Shown here piece by piece: positions 17,264 through 24,935 of a DNA stretch of 64,000 bases. The notes beneath the pieces were generated by a model. It was not told the DNA's origin. It ran no database searches and worked only from the letters and a program-made list of their open reading frames with translations. The position numbers and the translations under genes are program-made. Location of the stretch: positions 4,898,001 through 4,962,000 of the forward strand of contig OY764903.1 in NCBI GenBank assembly GCA_963668605.1. Direction: 5' to 3'. This DNA is from G963668605 sp963668605. GTDB taxonomy: Bacteria > Acidobacteriota > Terriglobia > Bryobacterales > Bryobacteraceae. Position 1 is the first letter of the stretch. Each line of letters opens with the position of its first letter.

Positions 17264-18280
17264 CTACTCCACCCGCAGGCACATCCCCGTCGCCGTGCCG
17301 TATCTGCCGCCGCCCGCGGCCAGGTAGAGGTAGGCCGCCTTGCCGTTCCGAACCAGCACCTGCGGGCGCTCCAGTCGTCCACGCGGCTCTTTCAGATAAC
17401 TGTCGTTGGTGTCGTAGGCCAGTTTCGGCTTCGACCAGTCGACCCCGTCGGCGGATTCGAACAGCAGCCCGGCATGCGTGCGCAGGATGCCGCCACGCGG
17501 GTAATCATCGGCGGCCACCATGTAAAAGCGGTTGTTCTCGTGCCAAACGTAGGGGTCCTCAAAGCGTTTGCGAACGGAAGCGAAGTCGATGATCGGGTTC
17601 TTCGGGTGACGGCGGTACGGACCTTCCGGCCGCTTCGCCACCGCAAGGCCGATGCGGAACATATCCTTGTCCTTCGGGTCCCTGGCTTTGTAATACAGCC
17701 AGAACTCCCCGTTCGGGTGGGCCAGCAGCGCGGGGTTGGTGACGTACCAACTGTCCCAGCCGTTGCCCGGCACTGGGCCAAGGATGGGTTGCTCGAGCCG
17801 CTCCCAGGGGCCGTCCAGCGACGTGGCGCGCGCCAGCCCGATCCGTTGCGAGCCCGGCTCGCCGGTCGAATTCCCGATGTGCACCAGGTGGTAGACACCG
17901 CCGATGCAGTGAATGGTCGGGTTGTGCACGGAGGTGGAATCCCAGTGGCCCTTGTCACGGTTGCGCAGGGCGACGCCCCGCACCTCGAAGGGTCCTTCGG
18001 CGCGCGCGCCGACCGCATGGACGATCTCGCAATGCGTGAGCCACCCGCCCAGCTTCGTCGCAGCGGGCCAGCGCGAGGAGAACAGGTGCACGCGCCCGTC
18101 CGGACCGTCAATGGCAGAGGTGCACCAGACGTACCAGCCTTCGAGTTCCAGCACTCGGCCCACGGGCTTCAGCCGCTTGCACAGAGCGGCCATCTCCACC
18201 GGAGGCTCTTCGGCAGCGAAGGCGGCCGGCGCCGCCGCTCCTGCCAAAGCCTGCAGCGCGTCTCTTCTTGACCATCGCAT
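17264..18280 (-). CDS. GH43-like five-bladed propeller glycosidase, exported
   Basis: A ~338-residue protein of the GH43/GH62 clan. Start 18280 (MRWSRRDALQALAGAAAPAAFA) gives a twin-arginine signal; an in-frame ATG at 18304 is an alternative and neither has a clear ribosome-binding site. Propeller features are VHNPTIHCIGGVYHLVHIGNST, VTNPALLAHPNGEFWLYYKAR, and FEDPYVWHENNRFYMVAADD, with the expected acidic residues in blades. GH43 members include arabinofuranosidases, xylosidases and galactosidases, fitting the neighbourhood, but the exact catalytic triad cannot be assigned by eye and some relatives are non-catalytic. It lies 266 bp upstream of the unknown exported gene, separated by an integrase remnant, so it may be transcribed separately. 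Confidence 0.75.
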   Translation of the reverse strand: MRWSRRDALQALAGAAAPAAFAAEEPPVEMAALCKRLKPVGRVLELEGWYVWCTSAIDGPDGRVHLFSSRWPAATKLGGWLTHCEIVHAVGARAEGPFEVRGVALRNRDKGHWDSTSVHNPTIHCIGGVYHLVHIGNSTGEPGSQRIGLARATSLDGPWERLEQPILGPVPGNGWDSWYVTNPALLAHPNGEFWLYYKARDPKDKDMFRIGLAVAKRPEGPYRRHPKNPIIDFASVRKRFEDPYVWHENNRFYMVAADDYPRGGILRTHAGLLFESADGVDWSKPKLAYDTNDSYLKEPRGRLERPQVLVRNGKAAYLYLAAGGGRYGTATGMCLRVE

Positions 18281-18289
18281 GCGTTTAGC

Positions 18290-18447
18290 AATTGTAGCTT
18301 GCATCGGTCGCGGATGGGGAAGTCCTTTTGCCCAGCGAGGTCCAGTACGTTGACGCCATCTCCGCGCAGCGGAAACGTGCGGATATTGGAAGCGGACTGT
18401 TTGGCCGCGTCCCGTTCGAACCCGCTGGTATTGAACCACCGTCCCAC
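18290..18447 (-). pseudogene. Degraded C-terminal fragment of a TonB-dependent receptor
   Basis: A minus-strand frame reads GRWFNTSGFERDAAKQSAS, then RTFPLRGDGVNVLDLAGQK and DFPIRDRCKLQL. This is the late-barrel signature of Oar-like receptors (RWFNTxxF...RTLPLR...NxWDLSxxKxFPI). Flanking sequence in the other frames does not continue the barrel, so the rest has been lost. The fragment runs into the 5' end of the GH43-like gene, which suggests that a receptor gene once preceded it, as in the intact operons nearby. Confidence 0.65.
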
Positions 18448-18718
18448 GAACCGCTCGGAACCGGAAAGATGCAGGCTGCCTGTCCTTCATCAAAAACCCC
18501 TACGGTTGCGAGAATCGTGGTCGCTGAGCGTCGTGCCGCAATCGGCGACCGAGGCCATGTTCCCGGCGGCGAACAGATACAGCGGCGGCGTTCCGCATGA
18601 ACCCATCTGAACTCGTACCAGGCTGTGTCCATGAGCCCTTGGCACACTGTACGGAATGAAAATTCCGGCTGTATGGATTCGAGGGTGTCTTCACTCCGGC
18701 CAACGGGGAATCAATGAC

Positions 18719-20077
18719 TTAGGGGTGATTTTCGAGAGTGTCCCGGATCCATAAATCGCACGTAGCCGGGTTTACGGCGACATGGCCCACGTGATTGCGC
18801 CAGGCGTTAAAGCCAGCCTTGCCAAGAATCGCTACGGCGGCTTCAAGGAAACCTTCGTTTTCGAGGGTGTTGAGAATCTTCTCGCGGGCCGGGACCCACT
18901 CCGACGGCTCGAGTTGGTTCGGGGCAGCCGCAAGGCAGCCATCGCGGTCCCGTACAAGGAGCCGTTTCTCCTGGAGCAATTCATCCATGCGGCGATCGTA
19001 GGAGCGACGAAAGCCGCCGTCGGATCGCAGGATTCCTACGAGCCGCGAGAGCATCCATGCTTCGCGCTCTCCGTCGTGCATGACAAACCAGGGGGTGGTG
19101 GTGAACGGTCGCAGGTTGTCCAGGCTGAAGGCGAACTCCTTAGGCTCAAGTTGTCCGTTCTCGCGGCGGTAGACGGAGTAGCGGGCTTCCGTGGTCCGGC
19201 CGGCATCCGCCCCGCACAGGAACAGGCCGTCCGGCCGCAGCGTGCGGAGCGCCCAGTCCTCGGCCTGCCGCCGGAACGGCGCATCGAAGTAGATCAGCAC
19301 GTTGAAGCAGCGGATCGCGTCCACTACCTCGAAGTCAGCTCCGATGCCGGCCTGCACTAGTTTAAGATTTGGCCGCTCGTATTCCAGCCAGGGCCTGTGG
19401 ACCAGGCGCGTGCCTTCACTCGAAACGCTGGCGGACCGGCCTTCCGCCGGTTCCGGCAGTTGCGGCCGCAGTCTCGCGAACAACTCTGAGAAATGCCGCA
19501 ACGTCGCCGGGCGATCCTGGTACAGACGGTAGATGTCGGCGGCATTGGCCGAGCCCGCGTGGAAATAGCGAATCGATCCGTGCGCATCGAGGCAGGCGTA
19601 GTTGCCTCTGTCGTCGTAGACAACGTAGTCGTCAAAGCACAGGTCAGCTCCGGTAATCCGCCAGTGCGGAAAGGTCGTGGCGGCATCGATGGCAGTGAGC
19701 GGAGGGAAGCCGCAGCCCATCTCCAGCATCTCCCTCCCCTGGCCGGACGGCGTCGAGGCATCGAGCCAGGCATCGATCCGCTGGTGCCGATGTTCCCACG
19801 TGAAGGGCGGAATCGATCCGCCCCACGCGCCCGGCAGGAAGCCGGGCACAAAGTCGCCGATCCCCCAGGCGATCTGCGGCGTAATGTCGGAAGCCCGAAA
19901 ATGCGAGATTCGCATCAGGCGGAAGATGCGCTCCACGAACTCGCGCACCTCGGCGTTACTGCCCTCTGCCTTCTTCATTTGCCGGAGCCAGCCGGGCGAA
20001 GGACGGGCCTCCAGATGGCGGTCGCACAGTTCCTCCACTCCGGTCCATGCGAGTGGCCCCACAGGTTCAGGGCTCAT
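18719..20077 (-). CDS. Class I SAM-dependent methyltransferase-like protein
   Basis: A 452-residue cytoplasmic protein. A Rossmann-type methyltransferase fold is suggested by motif I MLEMGCGFPPLTAIDAA near residue 117, an acidic motif II ITGADLCFDDYVV, and the CheR-like segment VVDAIRCFNVLIYFDAPF followed by LRPDGLFLCGAD. The N-terminal ~80 residues and the C-terminal ~120 residues (containing NTLENEGFLEAAVAILGKAGFNAWR) are not recognised. The substrate is unknown. The start codon overlaps the stop of the upstream MFS transporter gene (ATGA, 20074-20077), so the two proteins are probably made together and may act on the same small molecule, for example modifying it after uptake or before export. 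Confidence 0.72.
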   Translation of the reverse strand: MSPEPVGPLAWTGVEELCDRHLEARPSPGWLRQMKKAEGSNAEVREFVERIFRLMRISHFRASDITPQIAWGIGDFVPGFLPGAWGGSIPPFTWEHRHQRIDAWLDASTPSGQGREMLEMGCGFPPLTAIDAATTFPHWRITGADLCFDDYVVYDDRGNYACLDAHGSIRYFHAGSANAADIYRLYQDRPATLRHFSELFARLRPQLPEPAEGRSASVSSEGTRLVHRPWLEYERPNLKLVQAGIGADFEVVDAIRCFNVLIYFDAPFRRQAEDWALRTLRPDGLFLCGADAGRTTEARYSVYRRENGQLEPKEFAFSLDNLRPFTTTPWFVMHDGEREAWMLSRLVGILRSDGGFRRSYDRRMDELLQEKRLLVRDRDGCLAAAPNQLEPSEWVPAREKILNTLENEGFLEAAVAILGKAGFNAWRNHVGHVAVNPATCDLWIRDTLENHP

Positions 20078-21465
20078 CGGCCAGCCGCCGCGATTGCGCT
20101 GCCGGCCGGAATCCGGTCGTACATTCGTTCTTCACTTCGCACGTAGGGTTTGAGGCCCCCCCAGAAGAGCAACCCCGCGAGCACGTGGGCGGCGAGCGAG
20201 ACGATGAGGAGCGACGAGCCGACCCGGCCATCGTCGCGGAATACATAATCCGTAAGCAGAGCGACGGCGGTAGGGCCGACGCCGAGCCCGATGAGGTTGG
20301 CAACGAACAGGTAGATCGCACCCGTCTGGCTGCGCATGCGCGGCGGAGTAATCTGCATGATCGCCGCCGGGCCGACGCCGAGCGGGGCGGCGACCAGAAA
20401 CACGGTGGGAGCTAACAGAACCAGAGCCAGACGCGGATCGGGCACGAGCAGCCAGGCAACGCCGGTGGGAATCCACAGCCAGGAGACGAGCATTGCGACG
20501 CGCATACAGGCATCGGCGTAACCTCGCTTGAGCAACCTGTCCGCGGCCCACCCGCCGCTCGCGACGCCCAGAGCGCCAAATGTGGCGTAAATGGCTCCAT
20601 ACGCTTGGCCGATCTGCGCCGCCGACCAATGGTGATGGCGGATGAAGAAGGTTGGGATCCAGGCGGCACTGCCGTATGCGGAAAAGTACAGCAGAGCGAA
20701 CCCGCAATTGTGGCAGAAAAACGTGGATCGGTTCCGCTTCAGGAAGGCGAACACGTCGCGGAGCGGAACACTGGCATCGCCGGTGTGCAGGCCCCGGCGG
20801 ACAGGTTCGGCCACCGTGAACATCAGGAGCGCCAAAAGCAGGCCCGGCGTGCCGACGAGGAAAAACACCATCTGCCACGACCGGATGTGCCCCACCACGG
20901 GGAGAAACCAGTCGGGGCGGCCGGATGCCCAACCGGTAGCCAAGCCTCCCAGGATCAGGGCAGCGCCGGACCCAAAATAGATTCCCATCCCGTAGATGCC
21001 CTGCGCAGTGCCCCGGCGATGAGGCGGAAAGTAATCCGTGATGAGCGAGTAGGCGGACGGAGAGAGGGTAGCCTCGCCAACGCCGATGCCCATGCGCATC
21101 AGCAGCAGGTGCCAGAAACGGCCCGCCAGCCCGCAACCCACGGAGAACAGGCTCCACAGGGCGAATCCGCCCGCGATCAGTCCGCGGCGGCTTCGGGAAT
21201 CCGCGATGCGGCCTAGGGGGAGGCCGAAAAAGGCGTAGAAGACCGCGAAGCCGAACCCGCTGAGGAGGCTCATTTGCGTGTCGGTGATGCGGAGGTCCCG
21301 GCGGATCGGGCCTACCAGAAGGTTGAGTATCTGGCGATCGACAAAAGAGAACACGTAGACGAGTGTGAGCACGCCGAGGACGTACCAGGCGTAGGCGGGT
21401 CTCGGGTAGGGCGCTTCATGGGGAGCCCGAACCCCGACACCAATCCCCTTCACGATGCTTCGCAT
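20074..21465 (-). CDS. MFS transporter, Spinster-like
   Basis: A 463-residue major-facilitator protein with about 12 membrane helices. The start at 21465 is supported by the ribosome-binding site AGAGAGGA eight bases upstream; longer frames only add unlikely sequence. Helix 1 carries VFSFVDRQILNLLVGPI; loop 2-3 contains GLPLGRIADSRSRRGLIAGG, the MFS signature A; helix 4 has MRMGIGVGEATLSPSAYSLI, all typical of the Spinster branch. This branch exports or imports lipids, sugars or organic acids; the substrate cannot be predicted here. It is translationally coupled to the methyltransferase gene downstream. A 21466-21699 stretch separates it from the ISKra4-type element. Confidence 0.85.
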   Translation of the reverse strand: MRSIVKGIGVGVRAPHEAPYPRPAYAWYVLGVLTLVYVFSFVDRQILNLLVGPIRRDLRITDTQMSLLSGFGFAVFYAFFGLPLGRIADSRSRRGLIAGGFALWSLFSVGCGLAGRFWHLLLMRMGIGVGEATLSPSAYSLITDYFPPHRRGTAQGIYGMGIYFGSGAALILGGLATGWASGRPDWFLPVVGHIRSWQMVFFLVGTPGLLLALLMFTVAEPVRRGLHTGDASVPLRDVFAFLKRNRSTFFCHNCGFALLYFSAYGSAAWIPTFFIRHHHWSAAQIGQAYGAIYATFGALGVASGGWAADRLLKRGYADACMRVAMLVSWLWIPTGVAWLLVPDPRLALVLLAPTVFLVAAPLGVGPAAIMQITPPRMRSQTGAIYLFVANLIGLGVGPTAVALLTDYVFRDDGRVGSSLLIVSLAAHVLAGLLFWGGLKPYVRSEERMYDRIPAGSAIAAAGR

Positions 21466-21699
21466 AGTTCGATCCTCTCTAATCGATGCTTCTCGCCTCG
21501 GCTCAACCAACTGCAATAGGCGCTTACAGCGGACTTTGATGCCGTCTACTTCTGCCCGGAGCCAGAAGGGTGAAACGATATGTTCAGCCACTCCGCAAAA
21601 CTGACCGTGATGTGCGGCAGACTGTGTCAGGGCTTTTTCGTACTGCTTACTGCGGGCCCCTCACATTGAAATCCGGATATTTTGGATCTTAAGCCACGC

Positions 21700-21708
21700 A
21701 TCTTAACG
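21700..21708. repeat. Target-site duplication, left copy (9 bp)
   Basis: ATCTTAACG directly abuts the left inverted repeat of the ISKra4-type element and is identical to 23543-23551. Confidence 0.92.
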
Positions 21709-21719
21709 GGGTGCACGAC
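21709..21719 (+). repeat. Left terminal inverted repeat of the ISKra4-type element
   Basis: GGGTGCACGAC is an exact inverse of 23532-23542. It lies 15 bp beyond the transposase stop codon. Confidence 0.92.
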
Positions 21720-21733
21720 TAGAAAGTGACGGA

Positions 21734-23050
21734 TCAAGCGGCGCTCGGTTCTGATCGGCGCTCCCAGAAGTCCTGAAACCTGCCACTGAGCTTCGAACAG
21801 CGAAGGGCGATGATGGCGTTGGATCCGGCGGTTGTCCAGTGCATGCCGGCGCGTTTCAGCCGGGTGCCAATCGCGAGTTTACAGCCGGCTTCAACGACTC
21901 CGGAGGAAGTGCATAGGCCCTGCGCACGGAATTGTGGGTAGCGCATGCGATCGCGATTGCCGTGGATGTATTGGAAGCACTTGCGGGCCTCCGCGCAATG
22001 ACCGGCTTGGCGGCGCAGAGCACGTAACAGCTCCGGCAAGCGGCCGCTATCGAGTTCCTCATGCCTGCGTGCCGCCCAGAGTTTCGCTTGATCGGGCTTG
22101 TGCGGATAGAGCAGTTTGGACAGGTCGCTGAGGTGTTCTTTGACGTGAAAGCGATCCACGATCTGAATCGCTCGTGGAAACAACTCCTGCGCGATCTTCC
22201 AGATCCAAGCGGCTCCGTCACCGATCACCACAGTGCCTTGTGCTTGGGTGAAACGTCGGCGGGTGGCCTCCCGCAAGACGCGCTCGGAGAAGGGCGAGCG
22301 CTGCTTGTCGGTGTCGAGGGTAGCTGCGGTTTCGATTGCCGCCGAATAGCTGACCGAGCCTGGGTCGCGGACCGGGGTGCCATTCTCGTCGCGCCCCTCG
22401 GCGCTCCAGACGGTGCACAACTTCACTTCTCGCGTTTTGGCCGATCCATCGGCTTGCTTGCCTGTCCGGCCGTTCAACTCCGAGGCCCGCATCGGAATAC
22501 CGGTCCCATCCAGACCCAAGTACAGGGTCGGCGGCAATGGCAGAGCAGCGGCAGGGGTCGCATTCCGCTTCTCGTCGGCGGCGATGGCTGCGCCGAGAGC
22601 TTCGGCCGTTCGCTCCACCTGTTTGGCATCAATGGCGAGAGCTGCCAGTTCGGCAAGTAACTGGCTGCCTTCCTCAAAGCTGACCATCGCACCGACCGTG
22701 CCGATCATGCGTGTGACAGCAGGCGAAAGCGCAGTGTTCTCCAACCCGAGTTGCCGGTCCCGCGGGCAGAAGCCGCGACCGCAACCCGAGCAATGAAAGT
22801 AAGCACGCGCAAGTTTGAGCGCGCCGAGAACGCTGGCAAATGTCTTTTCGCGCCGGCCCGCGTAACGTGCCCATTGCCCACACGGGCAGCGAAGGTGAGA
22901 CTGGGCGGCATCGGAATGGTCTGCGTTGAGGCGTTGCTCGACCGCGCGTCCGGCCAGTCGCAAGGCTTGCCGGCGCACGGCGGACTCCAGCGCTTCCAGA
23001 TCGAGTTCGGCGAGACACTGCCGCCCCAGCAGGGCTTCGATGTCCCACAA
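21734..23050 (-). CDS. ISKra4-family transposase (ORF2)
   Basis: The transposase proper, ~439 residues. Features are an N-terminal zinc-ribbon-like region (HLRCPCGQWARYAG and YFHCSGCGRGFCPRD), the DDE-type core with LYLGLDGTGIPMR, then VVIGDGAAWIWKIAQELFP and IQIVDRFHVKEHL, and the C-terminal block SSGVVEAGCKLAIGTRLKRAGMHW carrying the catalytic Glu. No ATG fits the N terminus: the frame stays open upstream of the TTG at 23050 through KKTALDGLLAAELLWDIEALL up to the A8 run at 23083-23090. It is therefore likely to be made as a fusion with the upstream protein after slippage, as proposed for related two-frame ISKra4 members. Confidence 0.9.
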   Translation of the reverse strand: MWDIEALLGRQCLAELDLEALESAVRRQALRLAGRAVEQRLNADHSDAAQSHLRCPCGQWARYAGRREKTFASVLGALKLARAYFHCSGCGRGFCPRDRQLGLENTALSPAVTRMIGTVGAMVSFEEGSQLLAELAALAIDAKQVERTAEALGAAIAADEKRNATPAAALPLPPTLYLGLDGTGIPMRASELNGRTGKQADGSAKTREVKLCTVWSAEGRDENGTPVRDPGSVSYSAAIETAATLDTDKQRSPFSERVLREATRRRFTQAQGTVVIGDGAAWIWKIAQELFPRAIQIVDRFHVKEHLSDLSKLLYPHKPDQAKLWAARRHEELDSGRLPELLRALRRQAGHCAEARKCFQYIHGNRDRMRYPQFRAQGLCTSSGVVEAGCKLAIGTRLKRAGMHWTTAGSNAIIALRCSKLSGRFQDFWERRSEPSAA

Positions 23051-23054
23051 AAGT

Positions 23055-23447
23055 TCAGCGGCGAGCAGGCCGTCGAGCGCAGTTTTTTTTGACGTCTGCG
23101 GGTGCGCCTTGACGCAATTCGAGATCGCAGAGCTGTTCTGAGACCGTGGTCAACTGCTGCACCAAGCGCCGGAAGCGATGGTATTCCTGCAATTGCAGGC
23201 GGGTGCGGTCCACGGCGGGGCCGGCGGGAATGATCCGCGTTACCGTCTTGCCAGCAATGGGATGGGTCAGCGAATACGAAGGGCCATGACCTTGGGAACC
23301 CTTCTTGGCGCAATGGCAAGTCGGCTTGCCGCATTTACGATACCGGGGTACGAGCGAACCCGGACGCATGTCGCCGACCTGAGCAAGTTCGGCTTTGAGT
23401 TGATCGCGTTGCAGGCGAAGAGCATTGAGATCGAGAGAAGTGGGCAC
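23055..23447 (-). CDS. ISKra4-element ORF1 (DUF6788-type protein)
   Basis: A 130-residue protein commonly found as the first gene of ISKra4-type elements. It shows RLQRDQLKAELAQVGDMRPGS, then the cysteine motif CGKPTCHCAKKGSQGHGPSY, and a basic helical C terminus. The cysteines suggest metal or nucleic-acid binding. The last codons read through the A8 run (ADVKKNCARRPARR, stop at 23055). Removal of one A would join it to the transposase. Expression is predicted from the promoter at 23463-23491, giving a short leader before the ATG at 23447. Confidence 0.85.
   Translation of the reverse strand: MPTSLDLNALRLQRDQLKAELAQVGDMRPGSLVPRYRKCGKPTCHCAKKGSQGHGPSYSLTHPIAGKTVTRIIPAGPAVDRTRLQLQEYHRFRRLVQQLTTVSEQLCDLELRQGAPADVKKNCARRPARR
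23083..23090 (-). other. A8 slippage site joining the two transposition genes
   Basis: On the minus strand GTC is followed by eight A residues and CTG. ORF1 reads GTC AAA AAA AAC, and the transposase frame reads TCA AAA AAA ACT. Loss of one A in the transcript, or a +1 ribosomal shift, makes one continuous ~570-residue protein. Confidence 0.65.
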
Positions 23448-23454
23448 GATTCAC

Positions 23455-23477
23455 CTGACAGCATTATACGCTGTCAG
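23455..23477. promoter_or_regulatory. 8-bp inverted repeat spanning the insertion-sequence promoter
   Basis: CTGACAGC and GCTGTCAG flank a 7-bp spacer ATTATAC, which contains the -10 element of the leftward promoter. The arms are perfect. A protein bound here, possibly the transposase or ORF1 product, would block transcription. Confidence 0.55.
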
Positions 23478-23491
23478 TATAATGGCGGCAA
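23463..23491 (-). promoter_or_regulatory. Promoter of the ISKra4-type element
   Basis: On the minus strand TTGCCG (23486-23491) and TATAAT (23463-23468) are 17 bp apart. The ORF1 start codon lies 16 bp downstream of the -10 box. Confidence 0.6.
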
Positions 23492-23531
23492 CAACCTCCC
23501 AGTGCGCTTTCGCTCTGGGCATCACTCTGGT

Positions 23532-23542
23532 GTCGTGCACCC
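23532..23542 (-). repeat. Right terminal inverted repeat of the ISKra4-type element
   Basis: GTCGTGCACCC is the exact inverse of 21709-21719. Confidence 0.92.
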
Positions 23543-23551
23543 ATCTTAACG
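23543..23551. repeat. Target-site duplication, right copy (9 bp)
   Basis: ATCTTAACG is identical to 21700-21708 and abuts the right inverted repeat. Confidence 0.92.
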
Positions 23552-23557
23552 TGTCAA

Positions 23558-23587
23558 TTGGAAATTCAGAGCTTAATCGAATATAAT
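23558..23587 (+). promoter_or_regulatory. Promoter of the HTH/receiver regulator
   Basis: TTGGAA (23558-23563) and a perfect TATAAT (23582-23587) are separated by 18 bp. The transcript would begin around 23594, only about five bases before the ATG at 23599, so the mRNA may be nearly leaderless. Confidence 0.6.
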
Positions 23588-23598
23588 TACTGGAGATC

Positions 23599-24429
23599 AT
23601 GAAAGCCATAAAATCCGGATATCATGAGATTGCGACTGACAGCCCTCTCGGCATGACTACCGGCGAAGCGGCGGCTCTTTGCTCAGTAAAGCCGGATACG
23701 ATTTTGAAGTGGATCAAGAAGGGTAAGTTACGGGCGGTGCGAACAGCCGGAGGCCATCACCGCATCGGGCAGGGCGACTTGCAGTCCTTCCTGAGGTCGC
23801 ACCGTGGGGAAGGGGATGCTCTGCCGCCGGACGAGCGCGCCATCCCAGCCGTTCGCTGTTGGGAGTTTTTCAGCGAACAGGGAGCGCCGCGCGATGGCTG
23901 CACGAAATGTGTCGTCTTTAGGGTCCGGGCAGCGTTGTGTTTTGAACTGTTGGGCCTTGGAAAAGAAGTTGGGCACGCGAAGGTATTCTGCCGGGAGTGC
24001 TGTGAAGAGTGCACCTACTACCGGCGGGTAAAGGGTCTGAAGATTAACGTCCTCGTCGTGTCACGAGATGAAGATCTAATCGGGAGCCTTGGGGGCCCGG
24101 AGAGCGAAACCCTGTCGTTGCGGTTTGCCCGCAACGCATACGAGGCCTCAGCGCTGATTCACGACTTCCATCCCGCGTTTGCAGTAGTCGATCGGAGTCT
24201 ATTTACGGACGGTGGAATGGAACTTGTGGAGTGCCTGACAGCCGACCCGCGGCTTCCCGGGCTTAAGATTATACTGGCCGTTTCAGGCGGAGGAAATCGG
24301 CGGCGCAAGGAGTCGGAGCAAGTAGCGGCAGAGGTGCTCGTGAAGCCGTTCGGGCCGGACCGGGTGGCTGCCGTTGTCAACAAACTGCCCGTTGAATCGC
24401 TCAGAATCAAAGACGGGGACGCCACCTGA
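23599..24429 (+). CDS. Regulator with HTH, cysteine-rich and receiver-like domains
   Basis: A 276-residue cytoplasmic protein with three parts. Residues ~18-66 are an excisionase/MerR-like DNA-binding domain (MTTGEAAALCSVKPDTILKW...RTAGGHHRI). Residues ~85-147 contain nine cysteines in a CW...C..C...C...C..CC..C arrangement that could bind a metal or an iron-sulfur cluster. Residues ~149-265 resemble a response-regulator receiver: LKINVLVVSRDEDL, a possible phospho-acceptor D198 in FAVVDRS, and K249 in LVKPFG. This order, DNA binding first and receiver last, is the reverse of ordinary response regulators. A plausible role is a redox-, metal- or phosphorylation-responsive regulator. Targets are unknown; no kinase is adjacent. 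An ISKra4-type element sits immediately upstream of its promoter. Confidence 0.72.
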   Translation: MKAIKSGYHEIATDSPLGMTTGEAAALCSVKPDTILKWIKKGKLRAVRTAGGHHRIGQGDLQSFLRSHRGEGDALPPDERAIPAVRCWEFFSEQGAPRDGCTKCVVFRVRAALCFELLGLGKEVGHAKVFCRECCEECTYYRRVKGLKINVLVVSRDEDLIGSLGGPESETLSLRFARNAYEASALIHDFHPAFAVVDRSLFTDGGMELVECLTADPRLPGLKIILAVSGGGNRRRKESEQVAAEVLVKPFGPDRVAAVVNKLPVESLRIKDGDAT

Positions 24430-24652
24430 CGGGCGGGCTCGTTGTAGGTCCGAAGCTTCTCTGTCCGGTTGACCCTGAGGTTTATTGCCGTCAACCCGTA
24501 CGGCCGTCGCGGACCTTCACCTCCGGTTGGCGTGATTCGGGAGCGATCCGGACAACACATCTCCGAGATGAGGACGGGTTCCGGGACTGACTCGTCCCAA
24601 TGGAAATGAATATTAAGTTCGGCGCACTACATGGAGGAAAGGACTACTCCGT

Positions 24653-24860
24653 GTGTCTCGAACAGCTCGAATTGTGGTGCCGGGCGTGGCACACCATGTG
24701 ACGCAGCGCGGCACCGGCTGGCAGATCGTTTTCTACAGCCGGCGCGACCGTCAGGTGTAACTTGGATTGCTGAAAGAGCATAGTGTGAAGGCGGGTCGTC
24801 CGTACTGGCCTACTGCTTGCTGCCAAACCACGTTCACCTGGGCGAACCCTGCCTGAGAGC
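24653..24860 (+). pseudogene. Broken REP-associated (Y1/IS200-like) transposase
   Basis: From a GTG at 24653 the frame reads SRTARIVVPGVAHHVTQRG, the typical start of REP-associated tyrosine transposases, then hits a TAA at 24758. In a shifted frame at 24802-24840 the sequence continues VLAYCLLPNHVHL, which contains the HUH metal site (HVH). After that no catalytic Tyr region is recognisable. The gene is therefore inactivated by at least one stop and one frameshift, plus C-terminal loss. A purine-rich GGAGGA precedes it at 24633-24638. Intact relatives mobilise REP repeats, and REP-like repeats are present at 43878-44040 and 62195-62227. Confidence 0.8.
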
Positions 24861-24935
24861 GAGCGGTTCGCTGATGGGTTCGCCGCAAGGCTACTCCACG
24901 CCACGTCCAGGTGTCTGCACGGCCAGCGCCCGGGG

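Larger units (their letters stand above)
21709..23542 (-). mobile_element. ISKra4-family insertion sequence (1834 bp) with exact 9-bp target duplication
   Basis: The element is bounded by perfect 11-bp inverted repeats, GGGTGCACGAC at 21709-21719 and its inverse at 23532-23542; weaker symmetry (AGTGA and a terminal AGCG) extends inward over about 30 bp. Both ends abut ATCTTAACG, a 9-bp direct repeat of the target, which defines the insertion to the base. Two genes are carried: a short DUF6788-type protein and the transposase, offset by one frame over an A8 run. The element landed 6 bp upstream of the -35 box of the regulator gene at 23599. Confidence 0.93.
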
